Shown here: positions 33,019 through 45,092 of the stretch, in pieces
Layout of the letters: each line of letters begins with the position of its first letter
Position numbering within the stretch: the first letter of the stretch is position 1
Assembly: GCA_037176705.1 (NCBI GenBank)
Contig: CM073886.1
Location: 129,176,001 to 129,240,000 of the forward strand
Source: Molossus alvarezi
Lineage: Eukaryota; Chordata; Mammalia; Chiroptera; Molossidae
Direction: 5' to 3'
DNA length: 64,000 nucleotides
Position numbers and translations under genes: made by a program
The notes under the pieces: generated by a model
The model's input: the letters and a program-made list of their open reading frames with translations, nothing else
What the model was told of the DNA's origin: nothing
Databases searched by the model: none

Positions 33019-34213
33019 TTTAAGCACGAGGGCAATCATGGCGTTTCTCTGCTCAGAAGGCTTCAAAGGCAGCCGAGACCTCTCCGTATCGGATTGGAGC
33101 CCTCCTTCCTCCCTCTCAGAGGCCCCGGCCGTCCCACCCTTCAGAGTTTCCAGGCTTCTGAACACCAACTTACTACTCTTCGTTCATTGGCCTCCTCTCC
33201 GCCCAAGAGCAGTTTGTATAATGCAGAGCATTAGGCGCACACAGCTCTTCAGGGTTCACTGACTGATAACATCGGTGGCGCCCAATACTTGGTTATGAAT
33301 ATCAAGATTGTGGCTTTATTATCACGAAGACCAGTTCGAGTGGCATCGCTGTGAACATAGGCAGCGGATTGATGCTCCAGAAAAGGGTCATGTGACGATG
33401 AATGGGACACGGTGAGCATGAGAAGACAGTGGAATCGGGCAGGAGAGGATGCAGACATGAATCGATCCTCCCTAGTCCGTTACAGGACAGCCGTACGTCC
33501 CGAGCGTAGTGCATCTGCATATCGGTGACATCCTCATTTGTGGCTGACACCTTCTTGGAGTATTTAATGGAGGGTGACGAATCGATCAGTGTTGATTTTA
33601 AAAGGGAGACTCACTTCAGCCCTTGCGCAGTCAGATCAGTTTTCCCCGGGAAGAAATTAGTGGACAGAAAGAAGTGAACTAGCTGCTAAGGCGTCCTCCC
33701 AGATGGCTTCTTTCTGAACGTGTTGAAATGTGTAAAGTGCATTTCCTAACGGCCTGCCAGAGTTCTTAGGACGTGTCAGTCATCTCTGAAGCGCGGTCGT
33801 CGTTTGGACTAAAAAACACGTAGAGGTTGTTATCCAAGAACCACTTAGAGAATATTGTTGTGTCTGGAGTCTAGGATTGAGCCAGTGATGAATGCTGCTG
33901 CTCTTCCTTTGTTAGGCTCTTGCGTCCACGAAGCAGAAAAGTTCAGATAAACTGGAAAACAGCAAACCGAAATACTCTTACCGACAGAACTGTGTAACAG
34001 AGAGAATACGTCAAATTAAAGAAAAAAATACTCCCAAAACATAAATCAGGTTTTTTGTTTTAAAGACTGGAACTCCAGTTCCTAGCAGCGTGCTTAAAAT
34101 GCAGTGAATGTTTCTTAGTATTTCTTAAAGGGCAGGAATATTTTTCCTACATTATGTGATAGCATTTCCCAAATTGTTGAATTAGATGTGAGGAGTGTGG
34201 CCGGGACAGCGCT
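33019..34213. other. Intronic DNA, nothing assigned
   Basis: No exon, RNA gene or clear repeat recognised. Confidence 0.5.
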
Positions 34214-34227
34214 GGGGGGGGGGGGGG
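34214..34227. repeat. Poly-G run (14 G)
   Basis: Uninterrupted G14. Such runs form G-quadruplex-type structures readily and are often miscounted in assemblies. Confidence 0.95.
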
Positions 34228-36004
34228 CTGGCTTCAGAGCCCGGGGCGTGGTCCATTGTGCGTGGCCAGGAGGCGAACCCTGTGCTCCAGGCGCGTCAGA
34301 CGGATTTGATCACGGCTCTGGAACCTCGGAGAGCCGTTTTGTGGAAAACGCTCTGGCAAACCCTGAGTCTTAATTCATTAAAATCTGAGTAAACAGGACA
34401 CTGTCACAGAAATGGAAATTGCCGAATCACATCCAGCCCCGAAGAATTCATTTTCAGTAATTTTTGTAGCACTCGCTCTGTGGCAAGAAGAGCTTCAGTG
34501 AAAGGCATTTGGGTTTCGTGCCACTAATTTCTCTGTTTGAGGATGCGTTTCTCTGGGTCTCGCTCCGCCTTCTGTTGTGCCGAATCCGGTTAGGATAAGG
34601 GCTCTCAGGGATGCTTGTTCATCAAAGCCCTGGAGTTAGCAGGTCCTCTAGGTGCCTGCCTGATTAAACATCGGCCTCAAAAGACGCGTTCGCGCTAGAT
34701 CACGATTCCATATAGCGGAAGCCGTCATATGTCCTCGGAAAATGTCCCTGGGGCCGCAGGCCAGCCGTGATGGAGGATGCTTTTGGAGAAGTTCGTGGTG
34801 AGGGAAATCTGGACTTTCTCTAAATGTTTCATTTATTTGATAAAGGATATTTAGAAAAGCTACGAAAGTATCTATTTTGGAAAATAATTCTCCTCCCGGG
34901 GACCAAGTGGGAAACTTAAGGGAGGGGTTTTCAGACATTTTGCGGGGCTCTTTCAGCATTAGGCTGGAAGCAGACGCCCCACCTGAAGGTCCTGGCCGTC
35001 TCCGCCCTGCGAGGCACTCACCACGGGTGGGGGGGGAGCCTCAGTGCACGCCTGTGGGCACAGGGCCGGGTGTGTGATGGTTCCTGTTGGCTGCAGACAT
35101 GTTCCCGTACGCGTGCTCCGTAGCTTTGGGATTCCGGAGACCCCGGGGAACGTCACCCGTACTGAGAAGCCAGCACATTCTTGCCGTGTCATTTGGAAGG
35201 CAGTGTGCCGAATCTTAACCGAGGGGATGATTACTGTGAGGCTACCTGTGTCCATCTATGTGGATCGTGTCTCTTAGGGACAGTCCTAGGCATTGGCATT
35301 TGGGAGACCTGCTCGAATGCTCAGATCTGCTCCACGGACGGAAGCTGACGCAGCCGTCATTTCTCATCCCGACGCGTCCCGGCGAAACGGGCAGCGACAT
35401 GAAATGAAACAGTCCCTCCGGCTGAAGCGCAGTCATTATTGTTAGCGCGGAGCTCGGTGCGGTCTCTCCTTGAACGGTCGGGCTCATTGTGCGTTAACTG
35501 AGACGCTGGGAGGCGTCAGGGGGAGCTGAGGCCTTTCTGGACTCTTTCTAAGCTGTCCACCTTCTGGGGGAACCAGCCGAGGACGGCGATTTCAGAGTCT
35601 CACTGAAGCGACTTCATTGAGGATTGCCTCTTCTTAGCTGAATTTGGCCCCCAATGATGAAACTCAGGCCAAGAAAGGCTTCCAGCTGGGTTTTTTGAAC
35701 TCATTCTAGTTCGGTTTAATATGAGCTTTCTGCGTTGACTGCCTCTGTCATTTATTTAACATTTGCAGTAGCCTGAATTCTCGATGTCCTGTATACGCAA
35801 AATCCTCCCCCGCTGTAGGTAATAAGCAGGGGAAAACCTATTTAGGGCAGTGGTTTCGCAGAAGGTTTTTTAGAACAGAGCAATATTGACATTTCCAGCC
35901 TTCGGGGTGCATTCTGGGAAACGGTACATTTCAAATGTACTTTGGAATCAAACTGCAGGCGCTTTAACACTGCACACGGATGACAGTGGCCACGGTCCAG
36001 GACG
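34228..36004. other. Intronic DNA, nothing assigned
   Basis: No exon or confident repeat. CpG is fairly frequent throughout. Confidence 0.5.
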
Positions 36005-36830
36005 CGGCGGCACCCGGTGCTGGCGAGGGCGAGAAGCAACAGGAGCCGGTATCCACTGCTGATAGGAACGCAAAGTGTAGGCAGTTCCTGCTGCTTCTTA
36101 GGGAACCACACATACTCTTGCCCCGCGACCCCGCAATCGCTCCTTGGTGATGACCCAGAGGAGTTGAAAACGCGTGTCCACACACACCCTTCACGTAGTG
36201 TGTGCAGCCGTTTTAATCAAAATTGCCCAAACCTGGAAGCAGCCCGGATGTCCTTCAGGAGGTGAGTGGCAGGTGACCTGCGGAGCCTCCAGACAGTGCC
36301 AGCGTATTCAGCGTTAAAAAGGGATGAGCTCTCAAGCCATGAGAAGACACAGAGGAACCTTACTTACGTCCTCTTGCTAAGGGAAAGAAGTCATCATACC
36401 TACTGAATAATTTCAGCTGCATGGCATTCTGGAAAAGGCAAAACTGCAGAGAACGTAAAACGGTCAGTGGTTGCCAGGGGTTGCGGGGGAGGCTGGGAGG
36501 GATGAGGAGGCAGAGCGCAGAGGACTTATTGGAACTATCCCGTATGAAGTGTGTAGTGGGTGGTTACATGTCACTCTACGTTTGTCCAAGTCCATAGAAG
36601 GGACAGCGCCGAGCGTGAGCCCTCAGTGAGATGAACCGTGGACTCCGGGGATCGTGGTGTGGCAAACAGGTGTCACTGGTGACAATACTGTTCTGTGGGG
36701 GACGTTGGTAAAAGGGAAGGCTGCATGTGTGGGACAGAGGGCATGCGGGAATCTCTGTACGGTCTGTTCTGCTTTGCTGTGGGCGTCAAGGTGACCTAAA
36801 CAATAAAGCTTGTTTAAAAAAAAAGCCAGA
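36005..36830 (+). mobile_element. Old L1 LINE, end of ORF2 and 3' UTR (sense)
   Basis: 'ctgctgataggaacgcaaag', 'aaacctggaagcagcccgga', 'attctggaaaaggcaaaact', 'gtcagtggttgccaggggtt' and a final 'aacaataaagcttg' with A tail. A 3'-complete, 5'-truncated, inactive old L1 of the same general type as the copy at 6,785. Confidence 0.85.
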
Positions 36831-37372
36831 AACCTAAAAGCAGGGGTTTACCAAGACCTCTCCATAAAGATTCTGATCAATCAGAAGTTTAAGGACTTCT
36901 TAAATAAAAGTGCCTGGAACAAATTGATGTTGTCAGATGGGAAGGAAGTTGGGGGGTGGGTGAAAAAGGGTGAAGGGATTAAGAAGAACAAGTTGCCAGT
37001 TGCAAACAACAGTCAGGGGAGGACAGCATAGGGTGAACAGTCAGTGGTACTGTAACGTTGATACTGTGTCATACATACACATGCCTGTGTCCACTGTTTT
37101 CAGAGATGGGAAGCATTGAGAACTGAGTTACACTGGAAATTTTTTTTCAGGTGGGAAGGGGTCAGGAGGCAAGGAACAATATGCAATTTTAAAAACTTCT
37201 GATACCACAGTACTGCTTCCAGAACCACCAGAGAGCTACATTGAATTCTTAATGCACAGAAGCTGGGCTGTGTTTACAGATTACTTAGAGTCTAATCACT
37301 TTTCAGAGTTTATGAAATTGCATTTTATAATTTCCAGAGGACACACGGTGACTGTTGGTTAAGTTATAAGAT
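36831..37372. other. Intronic DNA, nothing assigned
   Basis: No exon or clear repeat recognised. Confidence 0.5.
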
Positions 37373-37636
37373 TATTTATTTATTTATTTATTTTTTTATC
37401 CTCACCCGAGGACATTCTCCCATTTTTTTGTACAGATAGAGTGGGAGGGAGAGAGAGGAAGAGAGAGAGAGAGAGAAACATCGACGTGAAAGGGACACAT
37501 TGAGTGGCTGCCACCCGCACAACCAACCAGGGCCGGGGACAAACTGCAACCGAGGTACATGCCCTTAGCGGGAACCGAACCCAGGAATCTCTGGACCGCA
37601 GGCCGACACTAACCGCTGAGCCAAACTGGCCAGGGC
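37373..37636 (-). mobile_element. VES-type SINE (antisense to PARP8)
   Basis: (TTTA)n tail, then ATCCTCACCCGAGGACATTC, 'aaactgcaaccgaggtacat' and 'aaactggccagggc'. Small deletions in the B-box side. The TSD is not clear. Confidence 0.94.
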
Positions 37637-38040
37637 TGATTGCGAGTCTGGAGCAAGCAGAATAAGGGGGGAAACGCCCCCCCCCTTTTGGTAGGACAAC
37701 TGCCCTAATTGATTCGGAAATACAAATTTTTCTCAGTTTAAAAAGGTATTAATTTACAAGATGTGCTCTTATTGAATAGCAGTTTATCATAAAAACGATA
37801 TTCAATGTACACGAAAGTAACAACAAAAGCAGTAGCATTCATACCATCGCATTTCTGTGTCGCCAGGGCCAGGTGTGAACTTTGTTAGTTTTCGTCCAAA
37901 GATGGCCCAGACTCGCTTGGGCCCCCCCCTGCCCTTGTCCTGGGCTCCCAGTCTTCACCGGGAACAGTTAGGATTCTTTCTTTTTAATTTGAAAATAGAT
38001 AGGTTTGGGTCTATATTTCTTATTTGTATATTTTCCCTTA

Positions 38041-38248
38041 AAATTTTTTTTTTCTTTATTGATTTTAGAGAGGAAGGGAGAGGGAGAGAGAGAAACATGG
38101 ATGAGAGAGAACATGGATTGGCCGCCTCCTGCACGCCCCGCACTGGGGATCAGGCCCACAACCTGGGCATGTGCCCTGACCGGGAATCGAACCCGCGACC
38201 TCTCGGTGCAGAGTTGACGCTGAACCTCTGAGCCACACCGGCCGGACT
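38041..38248 (-). mobile_element. VES-type SINE, second form (antisense)
   Basis: Poly-T, 'tttattgattttagagagg', 'gcactggggatcaggcccac', antisense B box GGGAATCGAACCC, and head 'gagccacaccggccgg'. Possible short TSD around TTTCCCTT. Confidence 0.93.
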
Positions 38249-38540
38249 GCTCTTTCCCTTCCTTACACTGAATGGTGTCATAGTGAAAACTGAGTTTCTC
38301 TGGATTCAGCTGGCCCGGCGCAGGGCCAGCGCGAGAGGCCCCTCTTGGCACGTCCCTGCCGTCACACCGGCCTCCCGTCCTTAGAAGGCGGTCAGTGTTC
38401 TGGTGGCCTGGCAGTTCCCACCGACTCTTCTCACATCGCCTGACGTGGACCAACCCTGTCCGTGGGATTCACCCCGCGCCGTGGCTTCACTCAGCGGGCG
38501 GGGTCTCCAGGGTGAGTGGCGGTGACGCTCAGATGGAAGT
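38249..38540. other. Intronic DNA between SINEs
   Basis: No exon or repeat recognised. Confidence 0.5.
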
Positions 38541-38554
38541 GGAACATTCTTTTT

Positions 38555-38835
38555 TATTTTTTTATTTTTTTATTTTTTTTTTTATTTTTTTTTTTATCCT
38601 CACCCAAGGACATTTTTCCATTTTTTGTTCAGGTAGAGTGGGATGGAGAGAGAGGAACAGAGAGAGAGAGAGAAACATCGACGTGAAAGGGACACATCGA
38701 GTGGCTGCCACCCGCACAACCGACCAGGGCCGGGGACAAACTGCAACCAAGGTACGTGCCCTTAGCGGGAACCGAACCCGGGTCTCTCAGGACCGCAGGC
38801 CAACGCTCCATCCGCTGAGCCAAACCGGCCAGGGC
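38555..38835 (-). mobile_element. VES-type SINE with (T)nA tail array (antisense)
   Basis: Tail of TTTTTTTA units, then ATCCTCACCCAAGGACATTT and the usual body. The TSD is GGAACATTCTTTT at 38,541 and 38,836. An acceptor-like ccattttttgttcag is at 38,618-38,632. Confidence 0.96.
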
Positions 38836-38919
38836 GGAACATTCTTTTGAGGGCTGAGTTCCCACTCTTGCTGACACTGGCAGGTGCATGTCGCAGCTCC
38901 CTCCTGCGTAGTGGTTGCG

Positions 38920-39777
38920 GTGTTTATCTGATCGACGGTCATTCCTCCTCATCTGCAGGGGCTCCAAGACCCCCAGTTGAGACCGTGGACAGTGCCAAAC
39001 CTACGTACACTATATTATTCCCTATACATGCATTGTTGTTGTTGTTAATCCTCACCCGAGGATATTTTATCCATTGATTTTTAGAGAGAGTGGGAGGGGT
39101 GGGGGAGAGAGAGAGAAGCATGGATGTGAGCAAGACACATTGATGGGTTGTCTCCGACATGCGCCCCAGCCGTGGCTGGGGATCACACCTGCAACCCAAG
39201 TACGTGCCCTTGACTGGAATTGAACCCAGTATGTGGGCCGGTGCCCCAACCACTGAGCACACTGCCCAGGGCCCTGTAGGTACATGTTTGAGGTGCAGCA
39301 GCAAACCAGCAGGAAACTTAACGATTTCACGGATAGAAGATTCGTTCTTACTGTCGATCTTAGCAGCCTCGGCGTTCACTTGTCTTTCTTTCCTTATTAA
39401 GTCAAGAACTTCAATAACCTTTTCACTTAAAGGAAGCATTGATGGATCCTCTTGGGCATATCCGAATGGCCAAGACCACTGCTCGTGCACTGGGGGCCGT
39501 TCGTGAGTAAAATGAGAGTTCCCTGAGCACGCACGTGGGCATCCTGTGCCGTCGGTCCGAGAGCTCACTTGGCCACGAAGTGACTGACGGCTGGGGAGTA
39601 TGTGCAGTGCAGACAGCCTGGACGGAGAGCGAGTCAGGGCCTGGCTGGACGGAGCAGGACAGCGTGAGATCCCTCGCACTTCTCCCAGCGGTGTGCACCG
39701 TAAAGCTTGTGAACTGTTTATTTCGGACCATGATTGACCACTGGTAACTGAACCTGCAGAAGAGGGGGACTACTGTA
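38920..39777 (-). mobile_element. Tigger-family (TcMar) DNA transposon remnant, split by a SINE
   Basis: The minus strand at about 39,300-39,460 encodes a degraded pogo/CENP-B-type transposase N-terminus (MLPLSEKVIEVLDLIRKE and KNESSIREIVKF are visible). The right end 'gagggggactactgta' is the terminal repeat next to TA. The left part, 'tttatctgatcgacggtcat', also fits the family. A VES SINE interrupts it at 39,036-39,272. Subfamily not fixed. The frame is broken. Confidence 0.8.
39036..39272 (-). mobile_element. VES-type SINE inserted in the Tigger remnant (antisense)
   Basis: (TTG)n tail, AATCCTCACCCGAGGATATT, 'acacattgatgggttg', antisense B box, 'cactgcccagggc'. The flanks cctatacatg and cctgtaggtacatg suggest a diverged TSD. 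Confidence 0.92.
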
Positions 39778-40084
39778 TATTTTGGAGGCATGGCTAAAAA
39801 ACCTGAGTTTGATTATTAAGAAACTTCAATAATAGCCAAGTTTTACCGAATGACCGGCATGGGTTACCTGTGGAAGGAGCAACGACTCTGAGACCCACAA
39901 GTCGTTTCTGCGTCCTGATTTCTGAAGCGTGCGCACAGCTGGCCTCCACCTGCGTCTGTGCCGAACCTGTTGTCCTTCGGTCTGCGTCCCGGTGTCCAGG
40001 GGAGCCGCTAGGGGGAAAGGAGTCGGGAGCCACTCGGCGTGCTGATGCCCTGGCTGCCTCAACCTTCATGTGTCTAATTGAGCA
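39778..40084. other. Intronic DNA between repeats
   Basis: No exon or repeat recognised. Confidence 0.5.
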
Positions 40085-40096
40085 TCTGTTTGATGA

Positions 40097-40331
40097 TTTA
40101 TTATTATTATTATTTAAGACACATTTTTTTTCTTTATTGATTTGAGAGAGAGAAAAAGGGAGAGGGAAAGAGAGAGAAACATCGATGAGAGAGAACATCG
40201 ACTGGCCGCCTCCTGCACGCCCCCCACTGGGGATCAGGCCCGCAACCTGGGCGTGTGTCCTGACCGGGAATCAAACTGGCGACCTCTTGGTGCAGGGGTC
40301 GACGCTCAACCACTGAGCCACACCGGCCCGG
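40097..40331 (-). mobile_element. VES-type SINE, second form (antisense)
   Basis: (TTA)n tail, 'tctttattgatttgagag', 'ccactggggatcaggcccgc', 'ggtcgacgctcaaccactg' and 'gccacaccggcccgg'. The TSD is CTGTTTGATGAT at 40,085 and 40,332. Confidence 0.95.
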
Positions 40332-40343
40332 CTGTTTGATGAT

Positions 40344-40970
40344 GTAAATCAATTTTAAGCAGTTTAATAAACAGAATGCTTTTCAGACTCTGTGGGAAAG
40401 GGCTTTTGGGACTGCATGTTTGTCTCCTTGCCGCCTTGTGACCCTGGGTCCGCGTCCTGGGCGGATACCCTTTAAGACGTCCCACTGCTCGGACCCTGCA
40501 GGTCTCTGCACGTCCCGCCGGCCTCCTGTTCTCGTTTTCCACGGTGGTGCTCGTGCCGATGGAGACGGGAAAGGTGAAGGAGCGGGAGGTCCTTTGTAGA
40601 CACGTGTTCCCACAGCTCCTGCCCTCGGTCTGTGGTCTGTCTCTGTGTGTGCGTCTGTTTACAATCTAGGTTTTATATGCACCCACCTGAAATTTTTATA
40701 GAGCAGCTGTTATCACAGTTAACTCTGGGGAGATTGATTATTTTAGAGGATGTACCAACTGACATGACAAATAAGTCAGTGGATTATTCCCCCTAAGAAT
40801 CTTCTTTACACCCAGTGAAGAAAAACACCGCTGTCCGTCTGTGTTTTCCTAGTGTGCGCCCTTCCTATGGCCAGCAGCTCAGGCAGCCCTTTGGAAGGCT
40901 TGCTCTTCGCACAGTGCTGGGAGCCACGGGGTGAGAGGACGGGTCGTCCCATCCGATGTGAGTGAGAGGG
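40344..40970. other. Intronic DNA, nothing assigned
   Basis: No exon or repeat recognised. Confidence 0.5.
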
Positions 40971-41225
40971 GCCCTGGCCCGTTTGGCTCAGTGGTTAGAG
41001 CGTCGGCCCGCGGATCGGAGAGTTCCGGGTTTGGTTCCCGCTAGGGGCACGTGCCTCGGTTGCAGTTCGTCTCCAGCCCTGGTTGGGGTTGTGCCAGTAG
41101 CAACCAGTCAGTGTGTCTCTCTCACATCGATGTTTCTGTCTCTCTCTTCCTCCCTCTCTCCCTCCCGCTTTATCTGAAGATAAATGCAAAAATGTCCTCG
41201 GGTGAGGATGAAAATATAAAAATTA
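40971..41225 (+). mobile_element. VES-type SINE (sense)
   Basis: GCCCTGGCCCGTTTGGCTCA, B box GGTTTGGTTCC, CT-rich stretch, ending TGTCCTCGGGTGAGGATG plus an A-rich tail. Confidence 0.95.
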
Positions 41226-41607
41226 AGTAGAAAGGAAAACCTGGATACATCCGGCACAGACCCATTAGCCCTGGGTGCTGTTAGCACTGGGCCCTTCCTC
41301 ACTTCCGTATGAGCCATGCTTTGCCCTCCACACAGGCAAGAATTGTCTTCGGTGCCCTGCTTGTAAAAGCACACGAATGCCTTAAGTGTCTTAGAAATTT
41401 TGCAAATGGTTAAACTTTTATAAAAGGCTGGATTTTATCTTTTTTCATGAATTCAAAAGATAGACCTTAGTTTTCTTAATTAATTTACATAATTTCCCTA
41501 ATAATAGGGCATGAGTGAGTTTTAGTTGCAACTAAAAAGAATATGTATTACCACAGATAGACCAGAAAAATCATATAGTTATTATTTTTTCTTAAAAATT
41601 TAAATAC
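41226..41607. other. Intronic AT-rich DNA, nothing assigned
   Basis: No exon or repeat recognised. Confidence 0.5.
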
Positions 41608-41621
41608 CTTGTTTCATTTTA

Positions 41622-41700
41622 TTTATTTATTTTTATTAATTAATTTATTTTTGTTACAGATGTTTCTCCTTTTCCCCCCACTCACTCCCCCTCCCCCTAT
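41622..41700 (-). mobile_element. Very short L1 3' end insertion with perfect TSD
   Basis: A (TTTA)n-type tail and 'ttgttacagatgtttctcc' plus a C-rich stretch match the antisense extreme 3' end of bat L1. The 14-bp TSD CTTGTTTCATTTTA flanks it exactly at 41,608 and 41,701, so only about 80 bp were inserted. Confidence 0.8.
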
Positions 41701-41728
41701 CTTGTTTCATTTTAAAGAGTTGTTTCAG

Positions 41729-41916
41729 CCTGGCTGGTGTTGCTCAGTGGTTGCACCAAGAGGTCACCAGTTCGATTCCCGGTCAGGGCACATGCCCAGG
41801 TTGTGGGCCTGATCCCCAGTGGGGGGCGTGCAGGAGGCAGCCAATCGATGTTCTCTCTCATTGATGTTTCTTTCTCTCTCTCTTTCTTTCTCTCTAAAAA
41901 ATCAAAAAAGAAAAAA
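41729..41916 (+). mobile_element. VES-type SINE, second form (sense)
   Basis: CCTGGCTGGTGTTGCTCAGT, B box AGTTCGATTCCC, 'ccccagtggggggcgtgcag', tail of A with interruptions. The TSD is AGTTGTTTCAG at 41,718 and AGTTGTTCCAG at 41,917. About 17 bp are missing after the A box. Confidence 0.95.
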
Positions 41917-41927
41917 AGTTGTTCCAG

Positions 41928-43061
41928 TAAAATACTCTTGAGCAACTGAGATTTGTTTCTCCAATACCTGTAAGCTTTGTGGTCTTAAAACTGAGTTTGG
42001 CTTTGCATTAGTTCATTCATTCTTGAAGGTCTGTGGGGTCACTGATCTAGGAGGCGAAGGTCATTTGATCATCCTGGGGGTGGACAGACCTTTGCGAGCG
42101 TCTTGCAGCCTGCTTACTCAGAGTGAGCGCGACTGGCACCGGGAAGCTGGGAAGGCAGACCTTCCTCTGCTCCAGAGCGGCACGCGTACAGACCCTTACC
42201 TCATGGCCCTCAACTGTGTCTAATAGCTTCATGTGAAATGTAGTGTGATCATTCAGGGGGACTCGTCCTGTCGGGGGAACATCCTAACTCTGAACCTCCG
42301 GCTTTCTGTCTGTCTCCCCACACCCCGTACTTTCCCAGTATGATGCCACTGGGAACCTAATAGCCAAGCTTGCTGGGATCCTGTTTAACATGGCGCAGAC
42401 TCTGTTCCGGGGCCTGACAGAACCTACGGACGTGGCCTCGTGACAGTGATGGTTTAAAACGATGTTGTGTTCTTCTGTGATTAATTTTATGGTCATTGCT
42501 CCATGTCCTCTGACTTAGAGCTTTGGCTGCAAGCAGTTCGAATGGTGCACATGGTACCGTTAGTCATGTTGGCCGGTGGCAGCGTGTAGCTGGTTGGACT
42601 TGCGATCAAGGCTGTGACATCAGAAACTTGTTTTCCCAAGGATCAGGACATTTCTGCTTCCCCTAGAGCCTCGCTGAGCATCATTCAGTGTATTATAGGG
42701 GGTGAGGGGTGTGGCGAACACGCCAGCCACTTTCTTAGCTTGTGAATTAGTCGTTGGATTTGAATATGAATAAAAAAGGTTTTCTACCCAAAGCATGAAT
42801 GTAACATTTTGCATCACTGAATTTTAATGAAATCCTTTGGGTTTATTTATAGTCACTTAACATTTTCGGCTCATGTTAATATTGATTCTGCTTGCTGGGG
42901 AAGACAGTGCAGAGTGGTGTTCGGCGTGACCACTGCCCTGTCCTGCAGGTATGGGGAGGCTACCGTTCTAAACATCAGGGCTTTCAAGTGAAAAACCGTG
43001 GCCAGTGTCCCACAGCACAGGGACAGTGTGCTTGCTTGTGACCCTTGAAGGTTTCCTGTAT
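41928..43061. other. Intronic DNA, nothing assigned
   Basis: No exon or confident repeat recognised. Confidence 0.5.
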
Positions 43062-43076
43062 AAAATTAAGCCTAGA

Positions 43077-43234
43077 GCCCTGGCCGGTTTGGCTCAGCGG
43101 TTAGAGCGTCGGCCCTTGCACCAGAAAGTCCCGGGTTTGGTTCCCGCTAAGGGCACGTACCTCGGTTGCAGTTTGTCCCCGGTCCCGGTTGGGGTCGTGA
43201 GTGGCAACCACTCGATGTGTGTTTCTCATGTAGA

Positions 43235-43278
<44 letters not shown>

Positions 43279-43350
43279 TCTTCTTCCTTCTCTCCCTCCC
43301 ACTCTATCTGAAGATAAATGCAAAAATGTCCTCGGGTGAGGATAAAAAAG
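43077..43350 (+). mobile_element. VES-type SINE (sense), with expanded (TC)n
   Basis: GCCCTGGCCGGTTTGGCTC head, B box, long (TC)n then (TTC)n inside the body, and TGTCCTCGGGTGAGGAT plus A tail. The TSD AAAATTAAGCCTAGA is perfect over 15 bp (43,062 and 43,351), indicating a fairly recent insertion. Confidence 0.97.
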
Positions 43351-43365
43351 AAAATTAAGCCTAGA

Positions 43366-44704
43366 GGCCTTCTCCGACTTTAAGTGTTCAAAATGAGGTC
43401 ACGCGAATGTTGTGTCAGACTTCCAGTTCATAAAGAGTATCCTCATGAACAGTGGGGATAGGGTACGTTTACATAATTGCTTAGCTGTGCACCAGACACA
43501 GGGCGGTCATGCTCTTTTCAAAGGTTGGTAACCTGTTTTTCCCTGAACTCTCATGTACAGGTGTGCTAACTTTTCTGTTTCCCTCCTGAACTAATATTGG
43601 GACCTGTGGTCTTGTCACTGGAGGAATTAGGGGGCACGGTTGCCCCACTGCTCATGGGAGTGAGGTTCTTGGGGTGCCGCTGAAATTAGCATTTTCAGAA
43701 GCCCCCCACGGGAGAATGAGATGTGGAAAAGGACTTTATCGGCACGGAGTTACATTCCTGGGGTTGCAAAGCCCCCGGTCCCGTGGTCCAGCACTGGAAA
43801 AGGGGCGGCTGTGGGTTCAGCAAAGCTAGAAGCAGGACCAGTGTCCAGAGGTCCCTTCCATGCTGCAGCCGGTCCAGCGCTGCATCAACCCTTTCGTCCA
43901 CTGCGTGGAGTCCACATGGCCGTGGGGCACGTGGCGCATGCAGGGGAACACTCCCTCTGTAACAGGGGCCCCAAGAGGGCAGGGGGCCAAGTGCCAAGAG
44001 AGGGAAAGAGCAGACTGCCTTTGTCTGGGGCCTTAGGTATTCGGGTTTCCTGCCTTTGCAGGAGCCACGCCTGTTCTGGCACCGACTCTCTCCCAGGTGT
44101 GACTGACAGACAGGTAAGCAGCTGCCATCCCGGCCAGACGTTCCTGGGCGTCTACACTGCCTGTGTCCAGTCCCTTCCCTGCAGCTCCTGAGGAAGCTGT
44201 GTACATGGGGTCTCACCTTCACCCCTTTCCTGTCCGGTAACGACCAGGTTGTGACAGTACCAGCCTGATCAGTGAGTACGTCCGGGGCAGGCCAGAGCGA
44301 CTGCTTCACGCCAGGGCTGCCCCCAAACACTTGGTCCCTGTATTTGTGGATTAGGAGGCAGGGGACTGAAAAGGAAGTTTGAAAGCAATGAAGTGGCAGA
44401 GAGCACAGATTAGCAGCCAGACTCAATCCTGGGGACAGACCTGAACAGATTGGGGAGAGTTCGGGGCGGGGTGCATGAGGGGCTCTCACAGGAAATGGCC
44501 TGGACCCCCGGTCCTAGCTGGAGCGTGAGCGCGTCCTTGCTGGAGGAAGGTGTTTGGTCCTTCACAGAGCCCATCAGGTACTGATGTCATGGAGATGCAT
44601 TTCCCCTTTGGCTCTTTTACAAGCACGTTGAGGATTAATTAAATTTAAAGGGAAGTAGTGCATCGAATTCCCAGGAGGCAGAGGAGCTGTTTGTCTTTTT
44701 TTTT
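43366..44704. other. Intronic DNA, GC-richer part at 43,690-44,490, nothing assigned
   Basis: A 264-codon open frame on the minus strand contains no ATG at all and is rich in Pro, Leu and Ser, so it is not called as a gene. It could be an unclassified old LTR. Confidence 0.4.
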
Positions 44705-44835
44705 TTGGTCATTCATTCCTTATTCATTCATTTTACCAATATTTGCTGAATACCAATTAGAATGAAGACACTACCCCAGGTGTCCTAATTGGGAATGCAA
44801 AGAGGAATGAATAGGGCGACTTCTGCCCTCATTAC
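44705..44835 (-). repeat. L2 LINE 3' end (antisense)
   Basis: 'ggtcattcattccttattca', 'accaatatttgctgaatacc' and 'ggaatgcaaagaggaatg' are the antisense L2 3' end. Confidence 0.7.
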
Positions 44836-45092
44836 GTTATTTGTTCAAATCTGATGTTGAAAATTTCCATTATAATGTGAGTTCTTGTGGGGGCACATGA
44901 CACCGACAATTTCAGGAACAGCTGATCTTTGCCCAACATCACTGACACGCGTTTTGACTTTGTCAATTCGTTTTTTCTTTGTAAATTTAGAGGTGCCCTT
45001 TACCTTCTACTGTAAGAAACAACGTAACCTCCCTTTTTTCTGTGTTAAAATCAGTGCTATATGAACTGTTCTTCTTACTAACAAACCCCACA

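Noticed and set aside
38939..39679. 246-codon minus-strand ORF as a host gene
   Set aside because: It is a chain of Tigger transposase remnant and SINE sequence, not a host gene.
43695..44489. 264-codon minus-strand open frame
   Set aside because: It begins at a GTG and contains no ATG anywhere, is rich in Pro, Ser and Leu, and shows no family motif.
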